64,000 bases of DNA from Micromonospora sp. Llam0 (GTDB lineage: Bacteria; Actinomycetota; Actinomycetes; Mycobacteriales; Micromonosporaceae). The notes under the pieces are model-generated. The model saw only the letters and a list, made by a program, of their open reading frames with translations. It was not told the origin of the DNA and ran no database searches. This document shows positions 52,366 to 60,120 of the stretch, piece after piece. The position numbers were made by a program, and so were the translations under genes. The stretch lies in contig NZ_RJJY01000001.1 in NCBI RefSeq assembly GCF_003751085.1, positions 2,170,001 through 2,234,000 on the forward strand, written 5' to 3'. Every line of letters starts with the position of its first letter. Within the stretch, counting starts at the first letter, position 1.

Positions 52366-53681
52366 ACCCGGTGGCCAGCAGCGTGGCCGGGGACGGGACC
52401 GGCCGGCACGTCGCCGTGGTCGACCTCGGCTACGGCGACGCCGGCAAGGGCACCGTCGTCGACTGGTTGTGCGCGAGCGGGCCGGTCGACGCGGTCATCC
52501 GGTTCAACGGGGGCGGGCAGGCGGCGCACAACGTCGTCCTGCCCGACGGCCGGACCCACACCTTCGCCCAGTTCGGCGCCGGCACCTTCCACGGCGTACC
52601 GACGCACCTGTCCCGGTTCGTGGTCGTCGACCCGCTGGCGTTGGCCGGCGAGGCGACGCACCTGGCCGGGATCGGGGTGCCCGACGCACTGGACCGGGTG
52701 ACCGTCGACCGTGAGGCGCTGCTGGCCACCCCGTACCACCGGGCCGCGAACCAGGCCCGGGAGATCGCCCGCGGAGCCGACCGGCACGGCTCCTGCGGGA
52801 TGGGGGTGGGTGAGAGCATGTCGTACGCTCTCGCCCACCCCGACACCGCGCCCCGGGTCGGCGACTGCCTCGACGAAGGCCTGCTGCGGCACCGGCTGAG
52901 ATTGCTGCGAGACCGGCTCACCGCCGAGTTGGGGCCGTTGGACGCCCCGCCGGTGGCCGACACCGTCACCGCGTTCACCGCCTTCGCGCGGCGGGTCGCG
53001 ATCGTCGACGGCTCGTGGACGACCCGGCTGCTGCGCGCCGGACCGGTCGTCTTCGAAGGCGCCCAGGGGGTGCTGCTCGACGAGTGGCACGGCTTCCACC
53101 CGTACACCACGTGGAGCACCACGACGTTCGGCAACGTCGACACGCTGCTGGCCGAGGCGGGTCTGCCGGGTGCGGTGACCCGGCTCGGGGTGCTGCGGGT
53201 GGTGACTCCCCGGCACGGGCCCGGCCCGCTGGTCACCGAGGACCCGGCGCTGCGGCCGGAGGAGCGGCACAACGGCACCAACGCCTGGCAGGGACGGTTC
53301 CGGTTCGGCCACTTCGACGCCGTCGCCCACCGGTACGCGCTGGACGTCACCGGCGGGGTCGACGCCCTCGCGTTGACCCATCTGGACCTGGTCGGACAGT
53401 ACCGGCTGCGGCTGTGCGACGGCTACGACTGGACCGACCGGCTGCCGGTCGGCCCGCCCGGTGACCTGGACCGCCAAGCGGCGCTGACCGCAAAGCTGCT
53501 CGCCAGCCGACCCCGGTACACCGCCGACCCGGAGCCGGACCCGGACGGCTGGGTGGCGGCGGTCGAGGCGGCACTCGGCGTACCGGTGCGGTTGACCTCG
53601 CACGGCCCGACGGCCGCCGACAAGGTCGCCCGTCGCGCTGCCGACAAGGTCGCCCGGCTCACTGCGGCGGCAGGAAGGTGA
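52362..53681 (+). CDS. PurA-like (adenylosuccinate-synthetase-fold) ligase with altered substrate loops
   Basis: A 439-residue enzyme. The GTP loop is VVDLGYGDAGKGTVVDW, compared with QWGDEGKGK in PurA: the catalytic Asp is kept, but Glu and the second Lys are changed. FNGGGQAAHNVVLPDGRTHT keeps the histidine; FEGAQGVLLDEWHGFHPYTT and STTTFGN are close to PurA. The IMP-contact stretch GTTGRGIGP is replaced by HGSCGMGVGES, and the aspartate loop TTGRxRR by TNAWQGRFRFGHFD. The GTP/phosphate machinery is thus largely kept while the acceptor and amino-acid sites differ, so I doubt this is the housekeeping enzyme. The GTG overlaps the vWA stop, and the 3' end overlaps a convergent gene by 23 bases. 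Confidence 0.82.
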   Translation: MNPVASSVAGDGTGRHVAVVDLGYGDAGKGTVVDWLCASGPVDAVIRFNGGGQAAHNVVLPDGRTHTFAQFGAGTFHGVPTHLSRFVVVDPLALAGEATHLAGIGVPDALDRVTVDREALLATPYHRAANQAREIARGADRHGSCGMGVGESMSYALAHPDTAPRVGDCLDEGLLRHRLRLLRDRLTAELGPLDAPPVADTVTAFTAFARRVAIVDGSWTTRLLRAGPVVFEGAQGVLLDEWHGFHPYTTWSTTTFGNVDTLLAEAGLPGAVTRLGVLRVVTPRHGPGPLVTEDPALRPEERHNGTNAWQGRFRFGHFDAVAHRYALDVTGGVDALALTHLDLVGQYRLRLCDGYDWTDRLPVGPPGDLDRQAALTAKLLASRPRYTADPEPDPDGWVAAVEAALGVPVRLTSHGPTAADKVARRAADKVARLTAAAGR

Positions 53682-54708
53682 CCTCGGTAGGCCCGCCGCC
53701 GGTGATCACCACTGGCGTCGCGCTGTCGAAGTCGGTGCCGCCATGCCAGCTGGTGGTGCCGCCACACAGACACTGGATCTTGACCTGCTGCCCGAGGACG
53801 ACCCGGATCCGCACCTTGGAGCCGGAGCCCAACGAGCCGACGCCCATGGATTCGCCGGTGGCCACGTTGCGCAGCACCACCCGGTTGTCCGAGCCCGCCG
53901 GCGGGTCAGGAAAATTGACGATGGCGGACACACCGCGCTTGACAGTGAAGTCGATAGGCGAACCGCTTGGTACGGTGGCCTGGATCAGATCAGCCCGCAG
54001 CCGGTTGCCGCCACCCCCGCTCCACTGGTCTGCATGTCCCGGGATCCGGAACAGCAGCGGCCACTCGTACGGGCCGAGCCAGTTGATATTGAAGCTGCCG
54101 TCGTAGTAGATCGGGCTGGACATGGACGGCAGCCGATACTCGGGCTCCAGGGCGGCGATCCCGACAGTGCCACGCTGTCCCGGAGGCAGGGCCGGATCCG
54201 GAGCCGGGAGCTTCCCCCGAATCGATCCGCTTCGGTCGATGAAGATCGTCGGCGCCGTCTTGGTCTCACCCGGCACCGACACGGTGATCTGCCGAGCCGA
54301 CTGTTGCGTCCCGGTGCCGCCGGACGGCCCCACCCACTGCGACCCGTACCCGGTGTAGCCAGGCGCACGCGCGAAGAGGTTGTACGAGCCCGGTACCGGC
54401 ACCGTCACAGTGACCCGTCCCAGCCCGGTCGACGACCTGCAGAGCTCCTGCAAGTTGAAGGTGCCGCGCGCGGGGACGGCGAAGAGGCAGACGCCCTTCA
54501 TCGGCAGTCCGGTGTCGCGGGCGTACACCCAGGTCTTGATGTACGCCTCGGTCGACTGTGCATTGGCGGCGCGCGCCGGCGGCCCGCCGACCATGGTGAC
54601 GACGAGGGCGGCGATCGCTACCGCCACACCCGCCATCCGGAACCAGGCTGTCACCTGATCGTGCCGGCCGTGCACCTGAACAGACGATCCCCTGCCGCTG
54701 CCTGCCAT
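53659..54708 (-). CDS. Secreted protein of an unrecognised paralogous family (copy C)
   Basis: A 349-residue exported protein. The signal segment is at about residues 22-48 (WFRMAGVAVAIAALVVTMVG, cleavage near ARA). It shares with its two paralogues GVCLFAVPARG, LCRSSTG, VPGSYNLFARA, YGSQWVGPSGGTGTQQSARQ, INWLGPYEWPLLFRI, DQWSGGGGNRLRADLI, and near the end CLCGGTTSWHGGTDFDSATP. The first domain resembles a carboxypeptidase-regulatory-like beta-sandwich, and a central insert (LPAPDPALPPGQRGTVGIAA) varies between copies. No active site is recognisable. It starts 12 bases after the stop of copy B with GGGGAGAG before the ATG, so the two form an operon. Confidence 0.8.
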   Translation of the reverse strand: MAGSGRGSSVQVHGRHDQVTAWFRMAGVAVAIAALVVTMVGGPPARAANAQSTEAYIKTWVYARDTGLPMKGVCLFAVPARGTFNLQELCRSSTGLGRVTVTVPVPGSYNLFARAPGYTGYGSQWVGPSGGTGTQQSARQITVSVPGETKTAPTIFIDRSGSIRGKLPAPDPALPPGQRGTVGIAALEPEYRLPSMSSPIYYDGSFNINWLGPYEWPLLFRIPGHADQWSGGGGNRLRADLIQATVPSGSPIDFTVKRGVSAIVNFPDPPAGSDNRVVLRNVATGESMGVGSLGSGSKVRIRVVLGQQVKIQCLCGGTTSWHGGTDFDSATPVVITGGGPTEVTFLPPQ

Positions 54709-54720
54709 GTCGACTCTCCC

Positions 54721-55749
54721 CTACCGCATGTCGATGTTGATGCCGGCGTAGTAGGCGGCAACGACCGGCGTGGCGTCGGCGAAGCTGGTACCACCGTACC
54801 AACGTGTCCCGTCAGGGCATTGGCACTCGATCCTGACCTGCTGTCCACCGATGATGGTCGCTCCGGCCGAGTTGTCCGACTCATCGAACTCACCGACCCC
54901 CATGACGTCCCCGGTAGCGCTGTTGTAGAGGACCACCCGCCCCGGCGAGCCGATCGAGAAGCTGGCTACCTGGACTCGAATTCCGGCTCCCCTGAACCGC
55001 AGAGTACGGAACGTGTACGGTTCGGCCGAGCCGCCGACGACCGCCGGAACCACCTCGGCGATCAACCGGTTGCCGACCCGCCCGCTCCACTGTGCCGGGC
55101 CGCCCTGCGGCCGGTACAGCACCGGCCACTCGTACGGGCCGACCCAGTCGAGCTCGAAGGTACCGTCGACGTCGACCGGTACCGATCGCTGCTCCCGGTG
55201 CACGTCCAGCTGGATCGGCGCGACGGAGACCAGCCCCGTGGGGTCCCCGGCCCAGTGGTCGACCACGCCGCTGATCGTGGCGCGCGGATCCAGCAGGATC
55301 TGCGCGACCCGTTTCGTCTCGCCGGCGGCGAGGGTGACCCGCCGGGCGTCCTGCTGCCGGCCGGTGCCGCCGTCCGGGCCCACCCACTGGGCACCGTACG
55401 GGCTGTCCAGCTTCGGCAGGGCGAACAGGTTGTACTGCCCCGGCCCCGGCACGTCGACGGTCACCCGACCACCACCGCCGCTGCGGGCCGGGCACGCGTT
55501 CGGCAGGCTGAACGTCGGCACCGGCATGGCCAGCACACAGACACCCTTGACCGGCTCCCCGGTGGCCCGGTCGAACACCCGGGTGGTGATGGCGGCACCG
55601 ACGTCGCTCCCGGAGGCTGGTGCCGCCGCCGCGCCGCTGGTCATCACCACGGCCAGCGCTACCCCGGCCGCAGCCGACAACAGTCGCCGAGTGTGGCCGG
55701 AGCGGACGCCCGACCGGGGGTCCGGACACCACCGCCTGCTGCCTGTCAT
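54721..55749 (-). CDS. Secreted protein of an unrecognised paralogous family (copy B)
   Basis: A 342-residue exported protein. The signal peptide is at about residues 20-43 (TRRLLSAAAGVALAVVMTSG, cleavage near AAAAP). Family motifs in order: GVCVLAMPVP, NACPARSG, GPGQYNLFALPK, YGAQWVGPDGGTGRQQDARR, FELDWVGPYEWPVLYRP, QWSGRVGNRLIAEVV, and ECQCPDGTRWYGGTSFADAT. The first two cysteines are common to all three copies; the second pair (CxC) only to copies B and C. It is the first gene of the tandem pair. Function unknown; the beta-rich architecture suggests binding to a surface polymer. Confidence 0.8.
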   Translation of the reverse strand: MTGSRRWCPDPRSGVRSGHTRRLLSAAAGVALAVVMTSGAAAAPASGSDVGAAITTRVFDRATGEPVKGVCVLAMPVPTFSLPNACPARSGGGGRVTVDVPGPGQYNLFALPKLDSPYGAQWVGPDGGTGRQQDARRVTLAAGETKRVAQILLDPRATISGVVDHWAGDPTGLVSVAPIQLDVHREQRSVPVDVDGTFELDWVGPYEWPVLYRPQGGPAQWSGRVGNRLIAEVVPAVVGGSAEPYTFRTLRFRGAGIRVQVASFSIGSPGRVVLYNSATGDVMGVGEFDESDNSAGATIIGGQQVRIECQCPDGTRWYGGTSFADATPVVAAYYAGINIDMR

Positions 55750-55942
55750 TGCCCACCTACCAATCCGTCAAGACGCAAAGCCACCATCTGACTACCATGG
55801 GCACACATGATCGTCGGGGAGGCTGGGCCTGGGCAGCCGGCGTGTCGACGAACGTCCGTCACCTAGGTATCGCCGACGGGTAACTGGGTAGATCCGCAGA
55901 GGTCCGGCTGCTCCGCTCGAAGACGACCTTAGGAAGCTCACC

Positions 55943-57403
55943 GTGCCGACCGCCTTTCGCCTGCGTCAACAGCCCACCCCCATCCCGTCCGGCCGTGGCC
56001 AGCTCCGGTGGTACGGGCCCGGCCTGCTGTGGATGGTGTCGTCGGTTGGCTCCGGCTCGGTGCTGTTCACTCCCCGGATCGGCGCGCGGTACGGCTACGA
56101 ACTGCTGTGGCTGGCGCTGGTCGTGACCGTCCTCATGTGGATCATGATTCGGGAGGCTGGCCGCTACAGCGTGGCCACCGGCCGTACCCTGCTCGACGGC
56201 TTCCGCGACGTTCCGGGGCCGGCCAACTGGGCGATCTGGGTGATCTTCGTACCGCAGGTCGTCGCCGGGGTGGTCACCATCGCCGGCATCGCCGCCCTGG
56301 TCGGCAGCGCGCTCATGGTGGCGCTGCCCGGCGGACAGGCGGTCTACGCCAGCGTGGTCATCCTCGGCTCCGGGACGCTGGTGCTGGCCGGCCGGTACCG
56401 GGGCGTGGAACGGATCACCGTGGTGATGGCCCTGGTGCTGGTCGGCGCAGCCGTCACCGCAGCGGCCAGCACGGTCAGCGGCGACATCGCGACGGGCCTG
56501 GTGCCGGGCGTGCCGGACGACCTCGACCTGTACTCCGTCCTGCCCTGGGTCGGGTTCATCCTGGCCGGGGCCGTCGGCATCATGTGGTTCTCCTACTGGG
56601 TCGCGGCGCGCGGCTTCGGTGGGCCCGCCGACCCGTCCTCGTCCGCAGGCGAGACCGAGAACGACGGGGCCGAGCACGACGGGGGCAAGGACAGCGAGCG
56701 TCCGGGTGAGCGGATCGACCGCGACGAACGGATCGACCGGGTACGCGCCTGGACCCGGACGATGAGTCGGACCGCTGCGCTCGGCGTCGTCGGCGGTGGG
56801 CTGGTCATCGTCTCCTTCCTGGTACTTGGCGCCGAGCTGCTCGCCCCGCAGGGGCGGGTACCCGACGGGGTCGACGTCGCCCGCGACCTGACCGCCCTGC
56901 TCGGCGACCTGTGGGGCACCTTCGGTGAGGTGCTGCTGCTGACCTGTGTGGTGGTCGCACTCTGGGGCACCGTCTTCGCCAACCAGGACGGCTGGGCGCG
57001 CACCTACGCCGACGCCACCCGGCTGGTCGCCGACGGCCGGCGCGACAGCGGGCCGGCTGACGACGAACCCGCGGGTGGCCGGGAATCAGCCGGCCGGGTG
57101 GCTCGGCTGATCAGCCGCCCACGGGCGGTCTACCTGACGTACGTCGCGGTCGCCATGACTCTCGCCCCGCTGGTGCTGTTCCTGCTGGTCCGCAACCCGG
57201 TCGACATCCTGTCGGTCGGCGGGATCATCGCCGCCGCGCACACCCCGGTCGTGGTCGGCCTCACCCTGTACGTCAACCGGCGGCTCCCCGCCCAGGTACG
57301 GCCGTCGCGGATCAGCCAGGTGGCGCTCGGCGCCGCCGGGTTGTTCTTCGGCGCCTTCGCCGTCGTCTACCTGCTGAGCCTGGTCGGATTCCGGATCGGA
57401 TAA
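55943..57403 (+). CDS. NRAMP-like divalent cation transporter without the DPGN motif
   Basis: A 486-residue membrane protein with about 11 transmembrane segments. It starts like NRAMP proteins (YGPGLLWMVSSVGSGSVLFT), but the metal-binding DPGN of helix 1 is replaced by GSGS, and the helix-6 methionine motif is not recognisable (IMWFSYWVAARGFG). This resembles NRAMP-related carriers for magnesium or other substrates rather than MntH. An acidic hydrophilic loop of about 55 residues (SSSAGETENDGAEHDGGKDS onward) interrupts the middle. The GTG at 55943 follows AGGAAGCTCACC. The substrate is unknown. The 193-base gap before it shows no recognisable riboswitch. Confidence 0.85.
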   Translation: MPTAFRLRQQPTPIPSGRGQLRWYGPGLLWMVSSVGSGSVLFTPRIGARYGYELLWLALVVTVLMWIMIREAGRYSVATGRTLLDGFRDVPGPANWAIWVIFVPQVVAGVVTIAGIAALVGSALMVALPGGQAVYASVVILGSGTLVLAGRYRGVERITVVMALVLVGAAVTAAASTVSGDIATGLVPGVPDDLDLYSVLPWVGFILAGAVGIMWFSYWVAARGFGGPADPSSSAGETENDGAEHDGGKDSERPGERIDRDERIDRVRAWTRTMSRTAALGVVGGGLVIVSFLVLGAELLAPQGRVPDGVDVARDLTALLGDLWGTFGEVLLLTCVVVALWGTVFANQDGWARTYADATRLVADGRRDSGPADDEPAGGRESAGRVARLISRPRAVYLTYVAVAMTLAPLVLFLLVRNPVDILSVGGIIAAAHTPVVVGLTLYVNRRLPAQVRPSRISQVALGAAGLFFGAFAVVYLLSLVGFRIG

Positions 57404-57694
57404 CGAGGCCCGGCCAAGGGGGCGGCATGGTCGCCGGAAGGGCTCGGCCTCTTCAGGGCCGTTCATTGACCGTCTTGAGGGCAGCGGCATCCGCCACGAT
57501 GAACTCCTTGCGACCTAGATGGGCAGGAACGCCTGAACCGCCGGCCAGCAGAGGTAGCCGGCCAGCAGCAGTAGGCCGACCAATGCGGCGCTTACCGTAC
57601 CGAGAGCGACGGAACGCGCATGGACCGCGCGGACCGTTTCCGCCCACTGGACCGCCCCACAATCACCATCAGTGATTGATCTACAACGTGCAGC
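57404..57694 (-). other. Intergenic stretch with a possible degenerate small membrane-protein frame
   Basis: No intact gene is convincing here. On the minus strand, an open frame between stops at 57695 and 57515 reads AVQWAETVRAVHARSVALGT followed by VSAALVGLLLLAGYLCWPAVQAFLPI, a believable single membrane segment, but it has no in-frame ATG or GTG. An ATG in another frame (57672) would need a frameshift. It lies just downstream of the 68-residue membrane-protein gene and may be a decayed second small membrane protein. Confidence 0.3.
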
Positions 57695-57901
57695 TCATCC
57701 TTGACGGAGGTACGCGGCGGCGAGGCCGGCCAGCGCGGCGACGATCCCGCCGATCGCGCTCACCGCAGCCGAGCGCCCGGAGCCACCTGCCACGAGCATG
57801 ATGACGACGATCGCCACGACGCCGAACAGGCCTACGCCAAGTGTCCGATTGACGACAGCGGCCCGGCGAACGCCAGGTCGACCTTGATCCGGTTGGTCCA
57901 T
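57695..57901 (-). CDS. Small two-helix membrane protein
   Basis: A 68-residue protein with a short basic N-terminus and two hydrophobic segments (TLGVGLFGVVAIVVIMLVAG and AAVSAIGGIVAALAGLAAAY). The ATG at 57901 is preceded by GAGGAGCGCAGACA, a good ribosome binding site, which supports a real gene. It is divergent from the XRE/TPR-type regulator at 58074. I do not recognise the family; small proteins of this type are common in actinomycetes. Confidence 0.6.
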   Translation of the reverse strand: MDQPDQGRPGVRRAAVVNRTLGVGLFGVVAIVVIMLVAGGSGRSAAVSAIGGIVAALAGLAAAYLRQG

Positions 57902-58073
57902 TGTCTGCGCTCCTCACCCGCCGTCCGGCGCCATCACCGCCGCCCTTCCAGGACAGCAGGGACCAGGTAGCGCCGACACGCCCCGTTACCGGATACGCAA
58001 GCGCTTTGCAGGCGCTGGCGCGCCCGTTGCACAGTGGAGGCAATACCGAGCGTGACCATGGTGGGAGACTGCG

Positions 58074-59453
58074 ATGAGCGGCGACCGCCGGTGGGCCGGC
58101 CTTCCCGAGACGCGTCGGGCGGCGGCAGCCGGCGACTACGGCAACCTGATCCGGCTGGCCCGCACGGCCGCCCGGCTGACCCTCGCGGAGGCCGGACGAC
58201 GCTGCGGTTACTCCGCGGCGAGCCTGTCGCGGATAGAACGCGGCCGGCAGCGCCTGACCGACGTGTCCACCCTACGCCGGCTCGCCGACGTGTTCGACAT
58301 TCCACCGGAGCTGTTCGGCTTGACCAACTCTGGCACATCGGCCAGCCACCACGGGTCCACTTCGATCGTTAGGCTTCGCGGTAGCCGATCCTGGCCTGAG
58401 ACGGGAGAGGACGTGATCCGACGGCGCGCGGTACTGGGCGGACTGGCGGGGCTCGCCGGTGCGGCCATCCCCACGGGCCCGGGCTCTGCCGGCCACGCCA
58501 CCAGCCGCCCACCGCAGCTGGCGGCCGGGCTGTCGGGCCTGCTCCTCGGCGCGGATCCGAGCACCACCCCACCTGTCGGCCCGGTCGAGCTGCGCGCCAC
58601 GCTGGCCGCCGCGTCGGCGGACCTTCAGGCGTGTCGGTACGCGCGACTCGCCACCCGCCTACCGCAGCTGGTCACCGGCGCGGCGACCGTTACCGCGAAC
58701 GCCGCCGACGACCGACGATGTGCCGCCACCGCCCTGGCGACCCGGGCGTACCACCTCACCGCACAGGTGTTGATCAAACTGCACGAGGACGGCATGTCCT
58801 GGTCGATCATGGACCGGGCCGGTCAGACGGCGCGGGCCTGCGGGGACCCGCTGCTGCAGGCCGAACATGCCCGGATCACCGCGATCGTGCTCCGCCGGAC
58901 CCGGCACCGCGACACCGCGCAGGAGGTCGTGCTCACCGGCGCGGCGACGCTCGACACCACGACCGGGCTGCGGCAACGCGATGACGTCACCGCGTACGGA
59001 CGACTGCTCGCCACCGCCGCCTACACGGCCGCACTCGCCGACCGGCGCGACACCGCACTGGATCTGCTCGCCGAGGCGGACGAGGCCACCCGGCGAGCGG
59101 ACCTGAAGCCCTCCTTCGGCAGCGTCGATGTCGCGTTGTACCGGATCGGGGTCTGCCGAGTGCTGGGTGACTTCGGCGCGGCGGTCGAATGCGCCCGCGC
59201 CATCACCCCGCAGCAGTTGGGCACCGTGGAGCGTCGGGCCCGCTACTGGCAGGACACCGCGCTGGCGTTGCACGGCCGGGGCGCGAACGCCGAGGCGTAC
59301 CGGGCGTTGCTCGCCGCTGAGCAGACCGCGCCGCAGGAGGTCCGCTACCGACCCTGGGCCCAGCGGTTGACCGTCGACCTGCTGTCGAGCAACCGCCAGC
59401 GATCTCTTCCGGACCTGCGTGCCTTCGCCGCCCGCGTCGGGGTCGACGCCTGA
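58074..59453 (+). CDS. XRE-family regulator with TPR-like C-terminal domain
   Basis: A 459-residue protein. The helix-turn-helix is at about residues 22-80 (LIRLARTAARLTLAEAGRRC, GYSAASLSRIERGRQRLTDV, STLRRLADVFDIPPELFGL). The rest is helical with tetratricopeptide-like spacing (RQRDDVTAYGRLLATAAYTA, DTALDLLAEADEATRRADLK, RARYWQDTALALHGRGANAE). This architecture is widespread in actinomycetes, where such proteins may sense peptides or small signals. The ATG follows GGGAGACTGCG. An Ala/Gly-rich segment after RRRAVLGGLAGLAG resembles a Tat signal by chance; the N-terminal DNA-binding domain argues for a cytoplasmic protein. Confidence 0.85.
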   Translation: MSGDRRWAGLPETRRAAAAGDYGNLIRLARTAARLTLAEAGRRCGYSAASLSRIERGRQRLTDVSTLRRLADVFDIPPELFGLTNSGTSASHHGSTSIVRLRGSRSWPETGEDVIRRRAVLGGLAGLAGAAIPTGPGSAGHATSRPPQLAAGLSGLLLGADPSTTPPVGPVELRATLAAASADLQACRYARLATRLPQLVTGAATVTANAADDRRCAATALATRAYHLTAQVLIKLHEDGMSWSIMDRAGQTARACGDPLLQAEHARITAIVLRRTRHRDTAQEVVLTGAATLDTTTGLRQRDDVTAYGRLLATAAYTAALADRRDTALDLLAEADEATRRADLKPSFGSVDVALYRIGVCRVLGDFGAAVECARAITPQQLGTVERRARYWQDTALALHGRGANAEAYRALLAAEQTAPQEVRYRPWAQRLTVDLLSSNRQRSLPDLRAFAARVGVDA

Positions 59454-59700
59454 CCGCCCGGCCCGACGCGACAGGTCAACCGATCCGCCGACGCCGAAGG
59501 CCGTGGGCGGATCTCCGCACTGGTCGTGCAGCAGGGCTTCGACGGCCGGCCGTCGGTGCCGTCCGGCGGTGGCTGAGGCCTCCGGTCCGGCGCAGGATCC
59601 GATACGCCCCAGCAAACCCGTCACAGGCGTGTCGCGTTGATGACGCGCAGTGGATCAACGACAGATCTCCTGCCACACCCGACCCGGCGGAACGCCGCAG

Positions 59701-60066
59701 CTACGGTTCGATGGTGAGCCGGGTGATAGCGGCGCCTTCCAGGTCGAACCTGTAGTGCAGGTCCACTGAGCCGCCCGGGAAGTTTCCCTCCAGATGCTGC
59801 ACCACGTCGACGTGGGTATCACCGATACGGTGAGCACTGACGAAATCCGTGGTGTACGTGTATCCGCTACCGCCTTTGGTCAGCCATGTCCGGATCTCGT
59901 CCAGACCTCGGTAGGTCCGGCCTTCGTCAGTCACCTCGGCGTTCGCGGCGAACGCGCGGACGGCGGTCTCGGCGTCCCGGGCTTGATGGGCCGGGAGGTA
60001 CGCCGCGACGGCGGTCGGCAACTCTTCCCAGGTCACAACGGTTCCTTCGTGGGGTTCCATCTCCAT
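59701..60066 (-). CDS. SnoaL/NTF2-like protein
   Basis: A 121-residue protein with the cone-shaped NTF2 fold: LPTAVAAYLPAHQARDAETA, VRAFAANAEVTDEGRTYRGL, DEIRTWLTK, and C-terminal strands GSVDLHYRFDLEGAAITRL. This is the usual length for polyketide-cyclase-like or nuclear-transport-factor-2-like proteins, many of uncharacterised function. A MerR-type promoter (TTGACC with a dyad spacer) lies directly upstream, and the MerR gene is 54 bases away in the same direction, so that regulator probably controls it. Confidence 0.85.
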   Translation of the reverse strand: MEMEPHEGTVVTWEELPTAVAAYLPAHQARDAETAVRAFAANAEVTDEGRTYRGLDEIRTWLTKGGSGYTYTTDFVSAHRIGDTHVDVVQHLEGNFPGGSVDLHYRFDLEGAAITRLTIEP

Positions 60067-60074
60067 GCACCAAA

Positions 60075-60104
60075 CGATCGGGCCTCCCCCGGGGAGAGGG
60101 TCAA
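60075..60104 (-). promoter_or_regulatory. MerR-type promoter of the SnoaL-like gene
   Basis: On the minus strand, TTGACC (60104-60099) is followed by a long spacer with the dyad CTCCCC-C-GGGGAG (60084-60096) and a weak -10 around 60079. A dyad inside an overlong spacer is the hallmark of promoters activated by MerR proteins, one of which is encoded immediately upstream. Confidence 0.55.
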
Positions 60105-60120
60105 GACCGGCAGGTCCAGT

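Noticed and set aside
57453..57662. 69-codon minus-strand frame starting MWGGPVGG
   Set aside because: Its composition is random-like; an overlapping frame reads as a membrane segment and is more plausible, though it has no start codon.
58420..58480. Tat-like signal (RRRAVLGGLAG) inside the XRE/TPR-type protein
   Set aside because: It lies about 115 residues after a cytoplasmic helix-turn-helix domain, so export is implausible.
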